Positions 49,260 to 57,810 of a stretch of 64,000 nucleotides of DNA are shown piece after piece. The notes below the pieces were generated by a model, which was given only the letters and a program-made list of their open reading frames with translations, ran no database searches and was not told the origin of the DNA. Within the stretch, counting starts at the first letter, position 1; each line of letters opens with the position of its first letter. Source of the stretch: Clostridium fermenticellae (GTDB lineage: Bacteria; Bacillota; Clostridia; Clostridiales; Clostridiaceae); NCBI RefSeq assembly GCF_003600355.1, contig NZ_CP032416.1, forward strand, positions 1,322,183 to 1,386,182, in the 5' to 3' direction. Both the position numbers and the translations under genes were made by a program.

Positions 49260-49921
49260 TGGATAGTAAAATGGCTAAACAATTTATTGCAAAGAGGATT
49301 GCAAAGGAATTAAAAGATGGCGATGTAGTAAACCTTGGAATAGGACTTCCTACGATGGTTGCTAATTATATACCGGAAGATACGGATATAACATTGCAGT
49401 CAGAGAATGGTTTTGTAGGATTAGGATCAACGCCTCAAAAAGGACAGGAAAATAAAGATATAGTAAATGCTGGAGGACAGCCTGTTACTATTAAAGAAGG
49501 AGGAGCTTTCTTTGATAGTGCAGTATCCTTTGGAATCATTAGAGGTGGACATGTCGATGCTACTGTTTTAGGGGCATTAGAAGTTGATCAAAAAGGAAAC
49601 TTAGCGAATTTTATGGTTCCTGGTAAAATGGTTCCAGGTATGGGAGGAGCCATGGATTTAGTTAGTGGAGCAAAGAAAGTAATTATTGCAATGACACATA
49701 CAACGGCTAAAGGAGAACCAAAAATATTAAAGCAGTGTAGATTGCCTCTTACGGCAGTAGGAAAGGTAAGTCTTATTGTTACAGAAATAGGAGTTATGGA
49801 AGTTACAAAAGATGGACTTATATTAAAAGAGATTGCTGATGGAGTAGGTATAGAAGATATATTGGCTGCTACCGAAGCTGATTTAATAATTGATGAAAAT
49901 TTGAAAACAATGGAAGCATAA
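49259..49921 (+). CDS. atoA: Acetoacetate (3-oxoacid) CoA-transferase subunit B
   Basis: 220 residues. The beta subunit carries the catalytic glutamate in SENGFVGLG (near residue 49). [21 protein letters not shown] is typical of the family. Its first base overlaps the stop of subunit A. In this pathway it re-activates acetoacetate at the expense of acetyl-CoA, giving acetate, which excludes an ATP cost. Confidence 0.93.
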   Translation: MDSKMAKQFIAKRIAKELKDGDVVNLGIGLPTMVANYIPEDTDITLQSENGFVGLGSTPQKGQENKDIVNAGGQPVTIKEGGAFFDSAVSFGIIRGGHVDATVLGALEVDQKGNLANFMVPGKMVPGMGGAMDLVSGAKKVIIAMTHTTAKGEPKILKQCRLPLTAVGKVSLIVTEIGVMEVTKDGLILKEIADGVGIEDILAATEADLIIDENLKTMEA

Positions 49922-49955
49922 AAATTATTTAACATAAATTATAGGAGGTTTATTG

Positions 49956-51131
49956 ATGAAGGAAGTAGTTATAGCAAGTGCTGTTAGAACAGCAATAGGA
50001 AAATTTGGAGGAACATTAAAAGATGTTTCAGCAGTTGATATGGGAGCAGCAGTTATAAAAGAAGCATTAAAGAGGGCAAATGTAAATTCTGAGAATGTAG
50101 ATGAAGTTATAATGGGAAATGTACTGCAGGCAGGACTTGGACAAAATCCAGCAAGACAGGCACTTATAAAAGCAGGAATTCCAGAAGAAGTACCGGGATT
50201 CACAATAAATAAGGTTTGTGGATCAGGACTCAGGGCAGTCAGCCTGGCAGCACAGTTAATAAAAACCGGAGACGAAGATATTATAGTTGCTGGTGGAATG
50301 GAAAATATGTCGAGAGCCCCTTATATATTGAATAAGATAAGATGGGGCGAGAGAATGGGAGAAGGAAAATTAGTTGATGAAATGATACAGGACGGATTAT
50401 GGGATGCATTCAACCAGTATCATATGGGAATAACAGCAGAAAATATAGCAGAGCAGTGGGGAATTACAAGAGAAATGCAGGATGAGTTTTCATTATCTTC
50501 ACAACAAAAGGCAGAAGCTGCAATAAAGGGTGGAAAGTTTAAGGATGAAATAGTTCCAATTACAATAAAGAATAGAAAAGGTGAAAAGGTATTCGATACA
50601 GATGAATTTCCTAGATTTGGTTCCACAATTGAGGGATTGGCAAAATTGAAACCATCATTTAAGAAAGATGGGACAGTTACCGCAGGAAATGCATCAGGTA
50701 TAAATGATGCAGCGTCAGCTTTAGTAATAATGAGTGAAGAGAAGGCAAAGGAACTTGGTATAAAACCTATGGCAACCATACTTTCATATGGAACAAGAGG
50801 ACTGGATCCAAAAATAATGGGATATGGACCATTTTATGCAACAAAAAAAGCTCTGGAAAAAGCTAATTTAACTATTGATGATATGGATTTGATAGAAGCA
50901 AACGAGGCATTTGCAGCTCAAAGTTTGGCAGTTGCCAGGGATTTGAAATTTGATATGAGCAAGGTTAATGTAAATGGAGGGGCGGTAGCACTTGGACATC
51001 CTATTGGAGCATCAGGAGCTAGAATACTCACTACATTACTTTATGAAATGAAGAAAAGAAACTCTAAGAAAGGTTTAGCAACACTTTGCATAGGTGGTGG
51101 TATGGGTACCGCTATTATTATAGAGATGTAA
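49956..51131 (+). CDS. Acetyl-CoA acetyltransferase (thiolase)
   Basis: 391 residues from ATG 49956, with AGGAGG 9 bases ahead. The active-site set is complete: Cys near 88 ([11 protein letters not shown]), His near 348 ([14 protein letters not shown]) and Cys near 378 (CIGGGMG). It cleaves acetoacetyl-CoA with CoA to two acetyl-CoA. Here it takes both the acetoacetyl-CoA from the lyase and that from the CoA transferase. Confidence 0.95.
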   Translation: MKEVVIASAVRTAIGKFGGTLKDVSAVDMGAAVIKEALKRANVNSENVDEVIMGNVLQAGLGQNPARQALIKAGIPEEVPGFTINKVCGSGLRAVSLAAQLIKTGDEDIIVAGGMENMSRAPYILNKIRWGERMGEGKLVDEMIQDGLWDAFNQYHMGITAENIAEQWGITREMQDEFSLSSQQKAEAAIKGGKFKDEIVPITIKNRKGEKVFDTDEFPRFGSTIEGLAKLKPSFKKDGTVTAGNASGINDAASALVIMSEEKAKELGIKPMATILSYGTRGLDPKIMGYGPFYATKKALEKANLTIDDMDLIEANEAFAAQSLAVARDLKFDMSKVNVNGGAVALGHPIGASGARILTTLLYEMKKRNSKKGLATLCIGGGMGTAIIIEM

Positions 51132-51161
51132 TTATTAAAAAACAAGAAAAGGGGTATAAAA

Positions 51162-52007
51162 ATGTCAGTGAAAAAAACAATTATTACAGTTGCACCAACT
51201 GGTGCATGGCCGAAAAAAAAGGATAATCCTAATGTTCCTATGACTCCACAGGAGATTGCAGATGACGTTTATGAATGTTATAAACTTGGAGCAGCAATTT
51301 GTCATCTTCATATGAGAGATGACGAAGGTAATGGAACAATGGATAAAACTAAATTTGAGGAAACTGTTGATTTGATAAAGAAAAAATGCAATATAGTTAT
51401 TAATTGTACAACTTCTGGTGATTTAAATGCAACAGATGAAACAAGGCAGGCTCATTTAAGAAGTATTAGACCTGAAATTGCTTCTTATGATTGCGGTTCA
51501 ATGAACTGGATGCATAATAGTCTATTTATAAATCATCCAAAATTCTTAGAAGAATTAGGAATGACAATGCAGGAGCTTGATGTAAAACCAGAAATTGAAA
51601 TATTTGATGCAGGTATGATTTATAATTCTTTATATTATGTAAAAAAGAATGTATTAAAAACACCTTGCCATTATCAATTGGTTTTAGGAGCAGCTGGCGG
51701 ATCTACTGCTACAGTTGAGAATTTGGTATATTTAAAAGGATTGTTACCAGAAGGCAGTACATGGGGAGCACTTGGAATTGGTAAACAGCATGTTCCAATA
51801 ATGTTAGCTACAGTTGCACTAGGCGGTCACTTAAGAGTTGGTATGGAAGACAATGTAATGTGGAGCGCTGGAGTACTTGCAAAATCAAATGCGCAATTAG
51901 TAAAGCGTGCTGCAGATATTATTAAAATATCGGGAAATGAGATAGCAACTCCAGCTGATACAAGAGAAATACTAGGACTTAAAAGAGTATGTGATTTTTC
52001 AAAGTAA
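51162..52007 (+). CDS. Triacetate acetoacetate-lyase (BKACE family, zinc-dependent beta-keto acid cleavage enzyme)
   Basis: 281 residues, the normal BKACE (DUF849) length. The zinc-binding HxH is at residues ~48-50 (CHLHMRDDEG). A TTSGDLNATDETRQAHLRSIRPEIASYDCGSMNW segment and GALGIGKQHVPIMLATVALGGHLRVGMEDN complete the family motifs. BKACE enzymes transfer the acyl part of a beta-keto acid to acetyl-CoA and release acetoacetate. For triacetate (3,5-dioxohexanoate) this yields acetoacetate plus acetoacetyl-CoA, which the two neighbouring enzymes use. It ends the operon before a strong terminator. Lysine-pathway Kce enzymes are the nearest alternative, but no lysine aminomutase is present. Confidence 0.85.
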   Translation: MSVKKTIITVAPTGAWPKKKDNPNVPMTPQEIADDVYECYKLGAAICHLHMRDDEGNGTMDKTKFEETVDLIKKKCNIVINCTTSGDLNATDETRQAHLRSIRPEIASYDCGSMNWMHNSLFINHPKFLEELGMTMQELDVKPEIEIFDAGMIYNSLYYVKKNVLKTPCHYQLVLGAAGGSTATVENLVYLKGLLPEGSTWGALGIGKQHVPIMLATVALGGHLRVGMEDNVMWSAGVLAKSNAQLVKRAADIIKISGNEIATPADTREILGLKRVCDFSK

Positions 52008-52048
52008 AATTTATTTTATAGTATATTTTCAATAATATATAGATTTAG

Positions 52049-52100
52049 AAAGCATTTCTTTGATTGTTTTAAAAAACGTGAACCCAAAGAAATGCTTTTT
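52049..52100 (+). terminator. Terminator between the lyase and activator genes
   Basis: AAAGCATTTCTTTG pairs with CAAAGAAATGCTTT (14 perfect pairs, ~22-base loop), followed by TTT. Confidence 0.9.
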
Positions 52101-52235
52101 ATATAAAATTTCTTAAGGTATCAAATTTTGCATAAAATTTAAACAGATAATTCGACAATAAACTTTTGATTTAACTAAAGTAAAACTATAATAATATTAG
52201 TGAAATATTATAAATTAAGGGTTAGGAGTAATACA

Positions 52236-53765
52236 ATGAATAAATATTTGTTTAAAATTGACAAAATCTTAAAATCTAATTTAAGTGATTTGAAAGATTT
52301 AGAAAATATAGAGGTAGATGCAACAACTTTTGAAATTTTGAATTTTTATAAGAGTAAGATAGGAGAAAATTGTAATAAAATGAACTTGCGTGTATTTGAT
52401 GCATTTGATGTAGGGAATGCTATTTCTGATGGAATGTGTCTGGTAGATGATAAAGGTATTGTAATAGCAATAAACAAAGGATACACTGAAATAACCGAAA
52501 TAAAAGAGGAAGAAATAGTTGGAAGAAATATACGTGAACTGCTGGATAAAGAATATTTTAGTGAGGCTGTATCTTTTAAAGTTTTAAAGCAGAAGAAAAA
52601 AATTAGTGCATTGTCAACAATAAATAAAAATAATAAAAAAGTGTTAATAACAGGGAATCCCTTTTTAAGTGAAAATGGAGAAATAATTCAAATATTAACT
52701 GTTATGCGGGATTTGACGGAGATAATAAAGCTTAAGAATGATCTTGAAAAAGTTGAAAAAACCAGTAAAAAGTATCTGAATGAATTAGAATATTTTAGAA
52801 ATAAGTATTGGGAAAAGGAAAATTTGGTTGGAGAAGACGATAAAATGAAAGATATAAAGGAGCTTATAGGCCATGTTGCAAAAACTGACGCTACAGTTCT
52901 AATAACGGGCGAGACTGGAAGTGGAAAGGAAGTTGTTGCGAAGGAAATCCACGATAAAAGTGATAGGAAAGGTATGCCATATATAAAGGTAAATTGTGCG
53001 GCTATACCAGATACTTTAATAGAATCAGAATTATTTGGATATGAAAAGGGTGCATTTACAGGGGCTCAAAATAAAGAAAAATTAGGAATGTTTGAAATTG
53101 CCAATGGTGGAACCATACTACTAGATGAAATTGGAGAAATGCCTTTAAATCTGCAATCGAAATTTTTAAGAGTTCTTCAAGAAAAAGAAATAATGAGACT
53201 CGGAGGAACTAAAAGCATTAAGATAGATGTAAGGGTAATTGCTTCTACAAATCAGAATTTAAAGGCATCAATAGAAAAAGGTAAATTTAGAGAAGACCTA
53301 TTTTATAGATTGAATGTTGTACCTATAAAAATACCTCCACTTAGAGAAAGGCAAAAAGACATATCTATTCTATCACATTTGTTTTTAGGAAAATTTAATA
53401 TAAAATATGGTAAAAGTAAAAGCTTTGAAGATACTGCTGTTAGGACTTTGCAAAACTATAACTGGCCGGGCAATGTTAGAGAACTTCAAAATGTTATAGA
53501 AAGATTATTAGTCATGGATGATCAAAGTTATATAACTTGTAGTAGTGTGCAGAATGTACTGGGAATTAATAATGATAGTGAGGTAAAAATTGGGGCAGAT
53601 AATTTAAATTTGAAATCAGCAATAAATTTGTTAGAAAAAGAGATGATAGGAAAAGCTTTAAAAAAGTATGGAAGTACATATAAAGCTGCAAAAGTTTTGG
53701 GTGTTACGCAGCCTACAGTTTTTAGAAAAGCAAAAGCACTTGGTATAAAACTTAATAATAAATAA
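52236..53765 (+). CDS. Sigma-54-dependent activator of the phloroglucinol cluster (PAS-AAA+-Fis HTH)
   Basis: 509 residues from ATG 52236 (GGAGTAATACA ahead); the in-frame extension to 52200 has no site. An N-terminal linker is followed by a PAS domain (residues ~70-170, GMCLVDDKGIVIAINKGYTEITEIKEEEIVGRNI). The AAA+ domain has Walker A GETGSGKE, the sigma-54 contact GAFTGA intact and LLDEIGEMP. The C-terminal Fis helix-turn-helix reads STYKAAKVLGVTQPTVFRKAKALGI. It sits in the middle of genes with three sigma-54 promoters, so it is very likely their activator. The PAS domain probably senses phloroglucinol or an intermediate. Its own promoter region shows no -24/-12 box. Confidence 0.92.
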   Translation: MNKYLFKIDKILKSNLSDLKDLENIEVDATTFEILNFYKSKIGENCNKMNLRVFDAFDVGNAISDGMCLVDDKGIVIAINKGYTEITEIKEEEIVGRNIRELLDKEYFSEAVSFKVLKQKKKISALSTINKNNKKVLITGNPFLSENGEIIQILTVMRDLTEIIKLKNDLEKVEKTSKKYLNELEYFRNKYWEKENLVGEDDKMKDIKELIGHVAKTDATVLITGETGSGKEVVAKEIHDKSDRKGMPYIKVNCAAIPDTLIESELFGYEKGAFTGAQNKEKLGMFEIANGGTILLDEIGEMPLNLQSKFLRVLQEKEIMRLGGTKSIKIDVRVIASTNQNLKASIEKGKFREDLFYRLNVVPIKIPPLRERQKDISILSHLFLGKFNIKYGKSKSFEDTAVRTLQNYNWPGNVRELQNVIERLLVMDDQSYITCSSVQNVLGINNDSEVKIGADNLNLKSAINLLEKEMIGKALKKYGSTYKAAKVLGVTQPTVFRKAKALGIKLNNK

Positions 53766-53791
53766 TGTGCTAAATAGGAGGAATGTATATA

Positions 53792-53980
53792 ATGAGTTAT
53801 GGTGCATATTTTATGTATTATAAATGTCCTAAATGCGGCAAAAAATTCAAATATTCTTTAGATGCGGATAAACAAGATGTATTTGGACAGTGTGATATTT
53901 GCCATGTTTCTGGAGTTTTAATTGGTGAAGGTTGTAATGAACCAGAAAATAAAATTGAGTATGAAGATATCTCTGATTAA
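53792..53980 (+). CDS. Small rubredoxin-like zinc-ribbon protein, 62 aa
   Basis: It starts at ATG 53792 with GGAGG 10 bases ahead. CPKCGKKF near the N-terminus and CDICHV about 25 residues later give a CxxC...CxxC knuckle pair, as in rubredoxins and zinc ribbons. The aromatic residues and fold-forming loops of true rubredoxin are not clear. An acidic tail (ENKIEYEDISD) follows. It lies between the activator and the dehydrogenase gene, without overlap with either. It may carry electrons or bind zinc as a small accessory. Function unknown. Confidence 0.7.
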   Translation: MSYGAYFMYYKCPKCGKKFKYSLDADKQDVFGQCDICHVSGVLIGEGCNEPENKIEYEDISD

Positions 53981-54040
53981 TTATACTTTTATAACTATAT
54001 AAAAGGAGAAGTAATGCAAAAACTTATTAAGATGATATAT

Positions 54041-54115
54041 TTTTGTATTAGTAAAAATGCTATAAATTCAACAGTTTTAAATTATCAGAAATAAATAATT
54101 CGGATTTGTATTAGT
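54041..54115 (+). promoter_or_regulatory. Two TTTGTATTAGT elements upstream of the dehydrogenase promoter
   Basis: TTTTGTATTAGT at 54041-54052 and ATTTGTATTAGT at 54104-54115, both in the same orientation. The nearer one is about 130 bases before the -24 box. Otherwise the 53981-54241 gap shows only AT-rich sequence. Confidence 0.6.
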
Positions 54116-54241
54116 ATATACCATTTTATCAATTAATTTTTATTAATATAATTTAAGGAATATTGAAAAAATTAAGTAAAAAGTGTATATATCACGTATA
54201 AAGGGATTTTATAATCATATCTGAAAGAAATTATTGAAAAT

Positions 54242-54258
54242 ATGGCATATAAATTGCT
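54242..54258 (+). promoter_or_regulatory. Sigma-54 promoter of the dehydrogenase gene
   Basis: ATGGCATATAAATTGCT: GG at 54244-54245 and GC at 54256-54257, spacing 10. Third member of the set in this cluster. Confidence 0.85.
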
Positions 54259-54296
54259 GCATAATAAGTTTATAAGATGTTAGGAGGTATTATTTT

Positions 54297-55232
54297 ATGA
54301 AAAATTCGATTAAAAATGTTACGGTATTTGGCCCTGGAATGATGGGAAGTGGAATTTCTCAAGTATTTGCAAGTTGCAAAGATTTAAATGTAACTATTTT
54401 CATAAGAGAAAAATTTGAATATGAATGTATGGACAAAATAAAAGGCAATCTTAAAGTAATGAAGGACAAGGGTATTGTGACAGAAGAAGAAATTGAAGAG
54501 CTTTTGGGAAGAATTACTTTAACTGAAGATATGAAAGAAGCTACCAAGAATGCGGATTTTGTTATTGAATGTATTCCAGAGGATATGGAGTTAAAACAAA
54601 ATTTGTTTAAAAATCTTGAAGATTTTTGTAGAAAAGATACTATATTTGCAACCAATACATCTGTAATGAGTATTACAGAGATCGCTGAAAAAGCTAAATT
54701 GAAATCCAGAATAGTTGGAACTCATTTTTGGAATCCACCATATTTGATTCCTCTAGTTGAGGTTGTTAAGTCAAATTATACTTCTGATGAAGTTATGGAT
54801 AAAACTATAGAATTGCTTACAAAAGCAAATAAGCACCCAATAAGAGTTAATAAAGACGTGCCTGGTTTTGTTGCTAACAGATTACAACATGCTCTATGGA
54901 GGGAAGCAATATCAATAGTTGAAAATGGAATTGCTGATGCTAAAACGGTTGATGAGGCAGTTAAATATAGTTTTGGATTAAGATTACCTCATTTAGGACC
55001 TATAGAAAATGCAGATATGGTTGGAACAGATTTAACTTTATCGATACACAATTATATATTAAAGTATCTTGACAGATCCACTGATTCATCACCTCTTTTG
55101 AAGAAAATGGTTGAAGCAGGAGAATTGGGATTTAAGAGCGGCAAGGGATTTCAGGAATGGACTCCGGAACAAGTTAAAGAATCAAATGAAAGTTTAAGAG
55201 AGTATTTACTGAAAGTATTATATAATAAATAA
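54297..55232 (+). CDS. (S)-3-hydroxy-5-oxohexanoate dehydrogenase (3-hydroxyacyl-CoA dehydrogenase family)
   Basis: 311 residues. NAD-binding motif GPGMMGSG is near residue 12. The catalytic His near 143 is in GTHFWNPPYLIPLVEVV. NKDVPGFVANRLQHALWREA and ENADMVGTDL follow the family C-domain. In this pathway it oxidises 3-hydroxy-5-oxohexanoate to triacetate with NAD(P), balancing the reduction of the first step. It has its own sigma-54 promoter, with TTAGGAGG ahead of the ATG. A 3-hydroxybutyryl-CoA role is less likely because crotonase and butyryl-CoA genes are absent here. All its arginines are AGA/AGG. Confidence 0.83.
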   Translation: MKNSIKNVTVFGPGMMGSGISQVFASCKDLNVTIFIREKFEYECMDKIKGNLKVMKDKGIVTEEEIEELLGRITLTEDMKEATKNADFVIECIPEDMELKQNLFKNLEDFCRKDTIFATNTSVMSITEIAEKAKLKSRIVGTHFWNPPYLIPLVEVVKSNYTSDEVMDKTIELLTKANKHPIRVNKDVPGFVANRLQHALWREAISIVENGIADAKTVDEAVKYSFGLRLPHLGPIENADMVGTDLTLSIHNYILKYLDRSTDSSPLLKKMVEAGELGFKSGKGFQEWTPEQVKESNESLREYLLKVLYNK

Positions 55233-55257
55233 AAAGATTTCCTAAATATTTGAAGTT

Positions 55258-55315
55258 GTTTATTTTAGAACCTACTATATTTAATTTATTAAGCATAGTA
55301 GGTTCTAAAATAAAC
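55258..55315. terminator. 21-bp perfect inverted repeat after the dehydrogenase gene
   Basis: GTTTATTTTAGAACCTACTAT pairs perfectly with its inverted copy across a 16-base loop. There is no T run after it. It probably serves as a terminator in both directions or an mRNA 3' stabiliser, and marks the end of the cluster. Confidence 0.65.
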
Positions 55316-55343
55316 ATAAAAAATACATAAGGAGGGAAAAAAT

Positions 55344-56165
55344 TTGGAGGAGAATATTCTTGAGGCATCTCTAAAGATTATGCCTGTTCTTAAAGATATA
55401 CTTGATGAAGATATAGGGGTAGCAGTAGCAAACAATACTAATATCTTATATTATCGTCCGGGAGATACAATAGATTTGAAACATAAAGTAGGTGATAAAT
55501 TATTAGTAGAAGAACCATTATATAAAACAATCAAGAATGGCAAGGGATATTCTACGATAGTATCTAAAGAGATACATGGTATTCCTTTTAAGTCTATAAC
55601 TTATCCTATAAAAAATTCTCGGGGAGTTATTATAGGGGTTATTGGCATATCTAAAAGTTTAAAAAGCTATTTTGAGATTGAAGAAGCATCTCAGAGTTTG
55701 TCAGTTTCATTACAGCAAACAAGTGCAAGTGTAGATGAAATTTGTAATGGTTCTCAAAAATTATTTGTTATGGTAGAAAACATAGTAAAATTTGCCCAAA
55801 AGGCAGAAGAAAATATTAAGGAAAGCTATGAAATTCTTAATTTGATACGAAATGTAGCACATTAATCTAATTTGCTGGGACTTAATGCATCTATTGAATC
55901 ATCAAGAGCTGGTGAATTTGGTAAGGGATTTTCGGTAGTTGCGAGTGAAATGAGAAAGTTAGCCAAATTAACTGGTGGGTCATCTGAAAGGGTGTCAAAA
56001 ACCCTAATGGTTATGAATGATTCTGTTGAAAATATTAGAAAAATTACAGAACAACTGTATTCAATTTCTCAGGAACAATTAGCTGAAACTGAAGAAATTA
56101 CTGCGGTATTAGAAAAAATAACTTCAGATTCAGGAAAATTATTAGATTTATCAAAAATAGTATAG
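55344..56165 (+). pseudogene. Soluble methyl-accepting chemotaxis-type sensor, split by one nonsense codon
   Basis: TTG start with AAGGAGGG ahead. The N-terminal ~110 residues form a PAS-like sensor (DEDIGVAVANNTNILYYRPGDTIDLKHKVGDKLL). A methyl-accepting signalling part follows. At 55863-55865 the frame has TAA exactly where the family has Gln: NVAH[36 protein letters not shown]. The frame stays open after it to 56163, so a single C to T change (CAA to TAA) explains the break. There are no transmembrane segments. Without the signalling tip the first part cannot work, so it is probably inactive, unless read through or a sequencing error. Confidence 0.8.
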
Positions 56166-56221
56166 ATACAGTTGTTAATAAGATATAAATGAAAACTTCG
56201 GAATGAAGAGAGGGAAGCTAA

Positions 56222-56986
56222 ATGCAAATAGTTCATTTATTCAATGTATTTAATTTATCTTTGTACCAGTGGTTATGGATTGTGTTAGCAGCATTTTTTA
56301 TTGGATTTTCAAAAACTGGTATAAGTTCGTTTATGATGCCGTCTATACCTATTATAGCAAGTATATTCGGGGGAAAAGAATCTACAGGAATTATGCTCCC
56401 TATGCTTATATTAGGTGATATTTTTGCATTATATTATTATAATAGACATGCAGAGTGGAATAATATAAGGAAACCTTTACCTTGGACAATAGTTGGTTTA
56501 ATATTAGGCGTTGTAGTCGGCAATTATGTTAATGATAGTCAGTTTAAGATATTTATAGCGATTTCTGTTTTAATATGTTTATTTATTTTAATTTATACCG
56601 AAAGAAAAGGGGAAGATTTTAAAATACCTCAAAGTTATATTCTTTATGCATTAACAGGTATGCTTTGTGGTTTTACATCTATGATTGGTAATGCATCGGG
56701 CCCAATTTTTAGTGTCTATTTATTAGCTAAGGGTTTTAAGAAAAATGGTTTTATGGGTACAACTGCATGGTTTTTCTTTATTATGAATGCATCTAAGGTT
56801 CCACTGCAAATCATATTCTGGCATAATATCCACCTAAAAACAATTTTTTTTGCAGTAAGTATGATACCTGCTATAGCAGTAGGAGCGCTGCTTGGGGTTT
56901 TATTCATCAAAAAAATTAATGAAAAGTTATTCCATAAGATTATTTTAGTTGTAACGGCGATAGGAGCAATAAAGCTATTAATATAA
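56222..56986 (+). CDS. TauE/SafE family membrane exporter
   Basis: 254 residues, about eight hydrophobic segments. AAFFIGFSKTGISSFMMPSIPIIASIFGGKESTGIMLPMLI and LTGMLCGFTSMIGNASGPIFSVYLLAKG are the paired motifs of the TauE/SafE (DUF81) family. These export small organic anions, sulfite or sulfoacetate. The gene begins after GAGAGGGAAGC. It is next to the phloroglucinol cluster but has no visible sigma-54 promoter, so a link (for example acetate or aromatic acid export) is only possible. Confidence 0.85.
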   Translation: MQIVHLFNVFNLSLYQWLWIVLAAFFIGFSKTGISSFMMPSIPIIASIFGGKESTGIMLPMLILGDIFALYYYNRHAEWNNIRKPLPWTIVGLILGVVVGNYVNDSQFKIFIAISVLICLFILIYTERKGEDFKIPQSYILYALTGMLCGFTSMIGNASGPIFSVYLLAKGFKKNGFMGTTAWFFFIMNASKVPLQIIFWHNIHLKTIFFAVSMIPAIAVGALLGVLFIKKINEKLFHKIILVVTAIGAIKLLI

Positions 56987-57100
56987 AATAAACTTTTGGT
57001 TATTGAACTATTTTATCATATCAATTACAATAATAAAGTATATAATAAATGTATCTTTATACAATCTCAGATAAATGCTTTTAATAAACGAGGTGATTAT

Positions 57101-57757
57101 ATGATTAAAAGGTCAATATCTAATTTAAATTTATTTAAATTGTCGGATGAAGGGTCTAATAAGATATATTTTGGTGGGAATCAAGAATGGTATCATACGG
57201 AATGGCAAAGACGTTCAGGATGTGGACCTACTGCGGCATCTAATATTATATTCTATTTAAATTGTATCTCACATCGTATAGACTTAGGGAAAAATTTAAA
57301 TGTTAAGAAAAACTGGATTATGTTTATGGAAAGTGTGTGGAAATATGTTACACCGACTGATAGAGGAATACCATCTGCTGAGATGTTTTGTGATAAGGTA
57401 TTAAAATATGCCAAATCTAATAATGTGGATGTAAAATGTTATGTTTGTGATGTACCACAGGATAAGGATAAGCGCCCCCAAATATTAGAGATAATAAAAT
57501 TTTTAGAAAATGCATTATCAAATGATTCACCTGTTGCATTTTTAAATCTCTGTAATGGAAAAGAAAACTGCCTTGATAGCTGGCATTGGGTTACCATAAT
57601 TTCGTTAGAGTGTTCAGATATTAAGGATCGTATATTTGTAGATATACTAGATGGCGGGAGCATAAAGAAAATAGATCTTCTGCTTTGGTATAATACTACA
57701 AAGCAGGGTGGAGGATTTGTTTATTTTATGAATAATAATGTCTTAGATAGACACTAA
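57101..57757 (+). CDS. Putative papain-like-fold (C39-like) cysteine peptidase domain protein
   Basis: 218 residues from ATG 57101 (GAGGTGATTAT ahead). The longer in-frame extension to 56996 has no site. RRSGCGPTAASNIIFYLN carries a Cys in the setting of C39/papain-like enzymes (GCGPTA). A later SWHWVTIISL carries the candidate His, and DILDGG a candidate acidic residue. There is no signal peptide or transmembrane part. The typical C39 bacteriocin-leader peptidase partners are absent. The call is based on the catalytic pattern only; the substrate is unknown. Confidence 0.6.
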   Translation: MIKRSISNLNLFKLSDEGSNKIYFGGNQEWYHTEWQRRSGCGPTAASNIIFYLNCISHRIDLGKNLNVKKNWIMFMESVWKYVTPTDRGIPSAEMFCDKVLKYAKSNNVDVKCYVCDVPQDKDKRPQILEIIKFLENALSNDSPVAFLNLCNGKENCLDSWHWVTIISLECSDIKDRIFVDILDGGSIKKIDLLLWYNTTKQGGGFVYFMNNNVLDRH

Positions 57758-57781
57758 TTTTTATAGTATGGTATAAAAAAG

Positions 57782-57810
57782 ATATACTCCAGTATTTGGA
57801 GTATATTTTT
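57782..57810. terminator. Bidirectional terminator between convergent genes
   Basis: ATATACTCC pairs with GGAGTATAT around 7 bases, followed by TTTTT on the plus strand and by TTTTTTA on the minus strand. Confidence 0.9.

Noticed and set aside
51162-52007. Calling the BKACE enzyme a lysine-fermentation Kce
   Set aside because: Lysine aminomutase and diaminohexanoate dehydrogenase genes are absent; the cluster composition fits triacetate.
54297-55232. Calling the dehydrogenase a butyrate-pathway 3-hydroxybutyryl-CoA dehydrogenase
   Set aside because: There is no crotonase, butyryl-CoA dehydrogenase or Etf gene nearby; the sigma-54 promoter and enhancer words tie it to the phloroglucinol genes.
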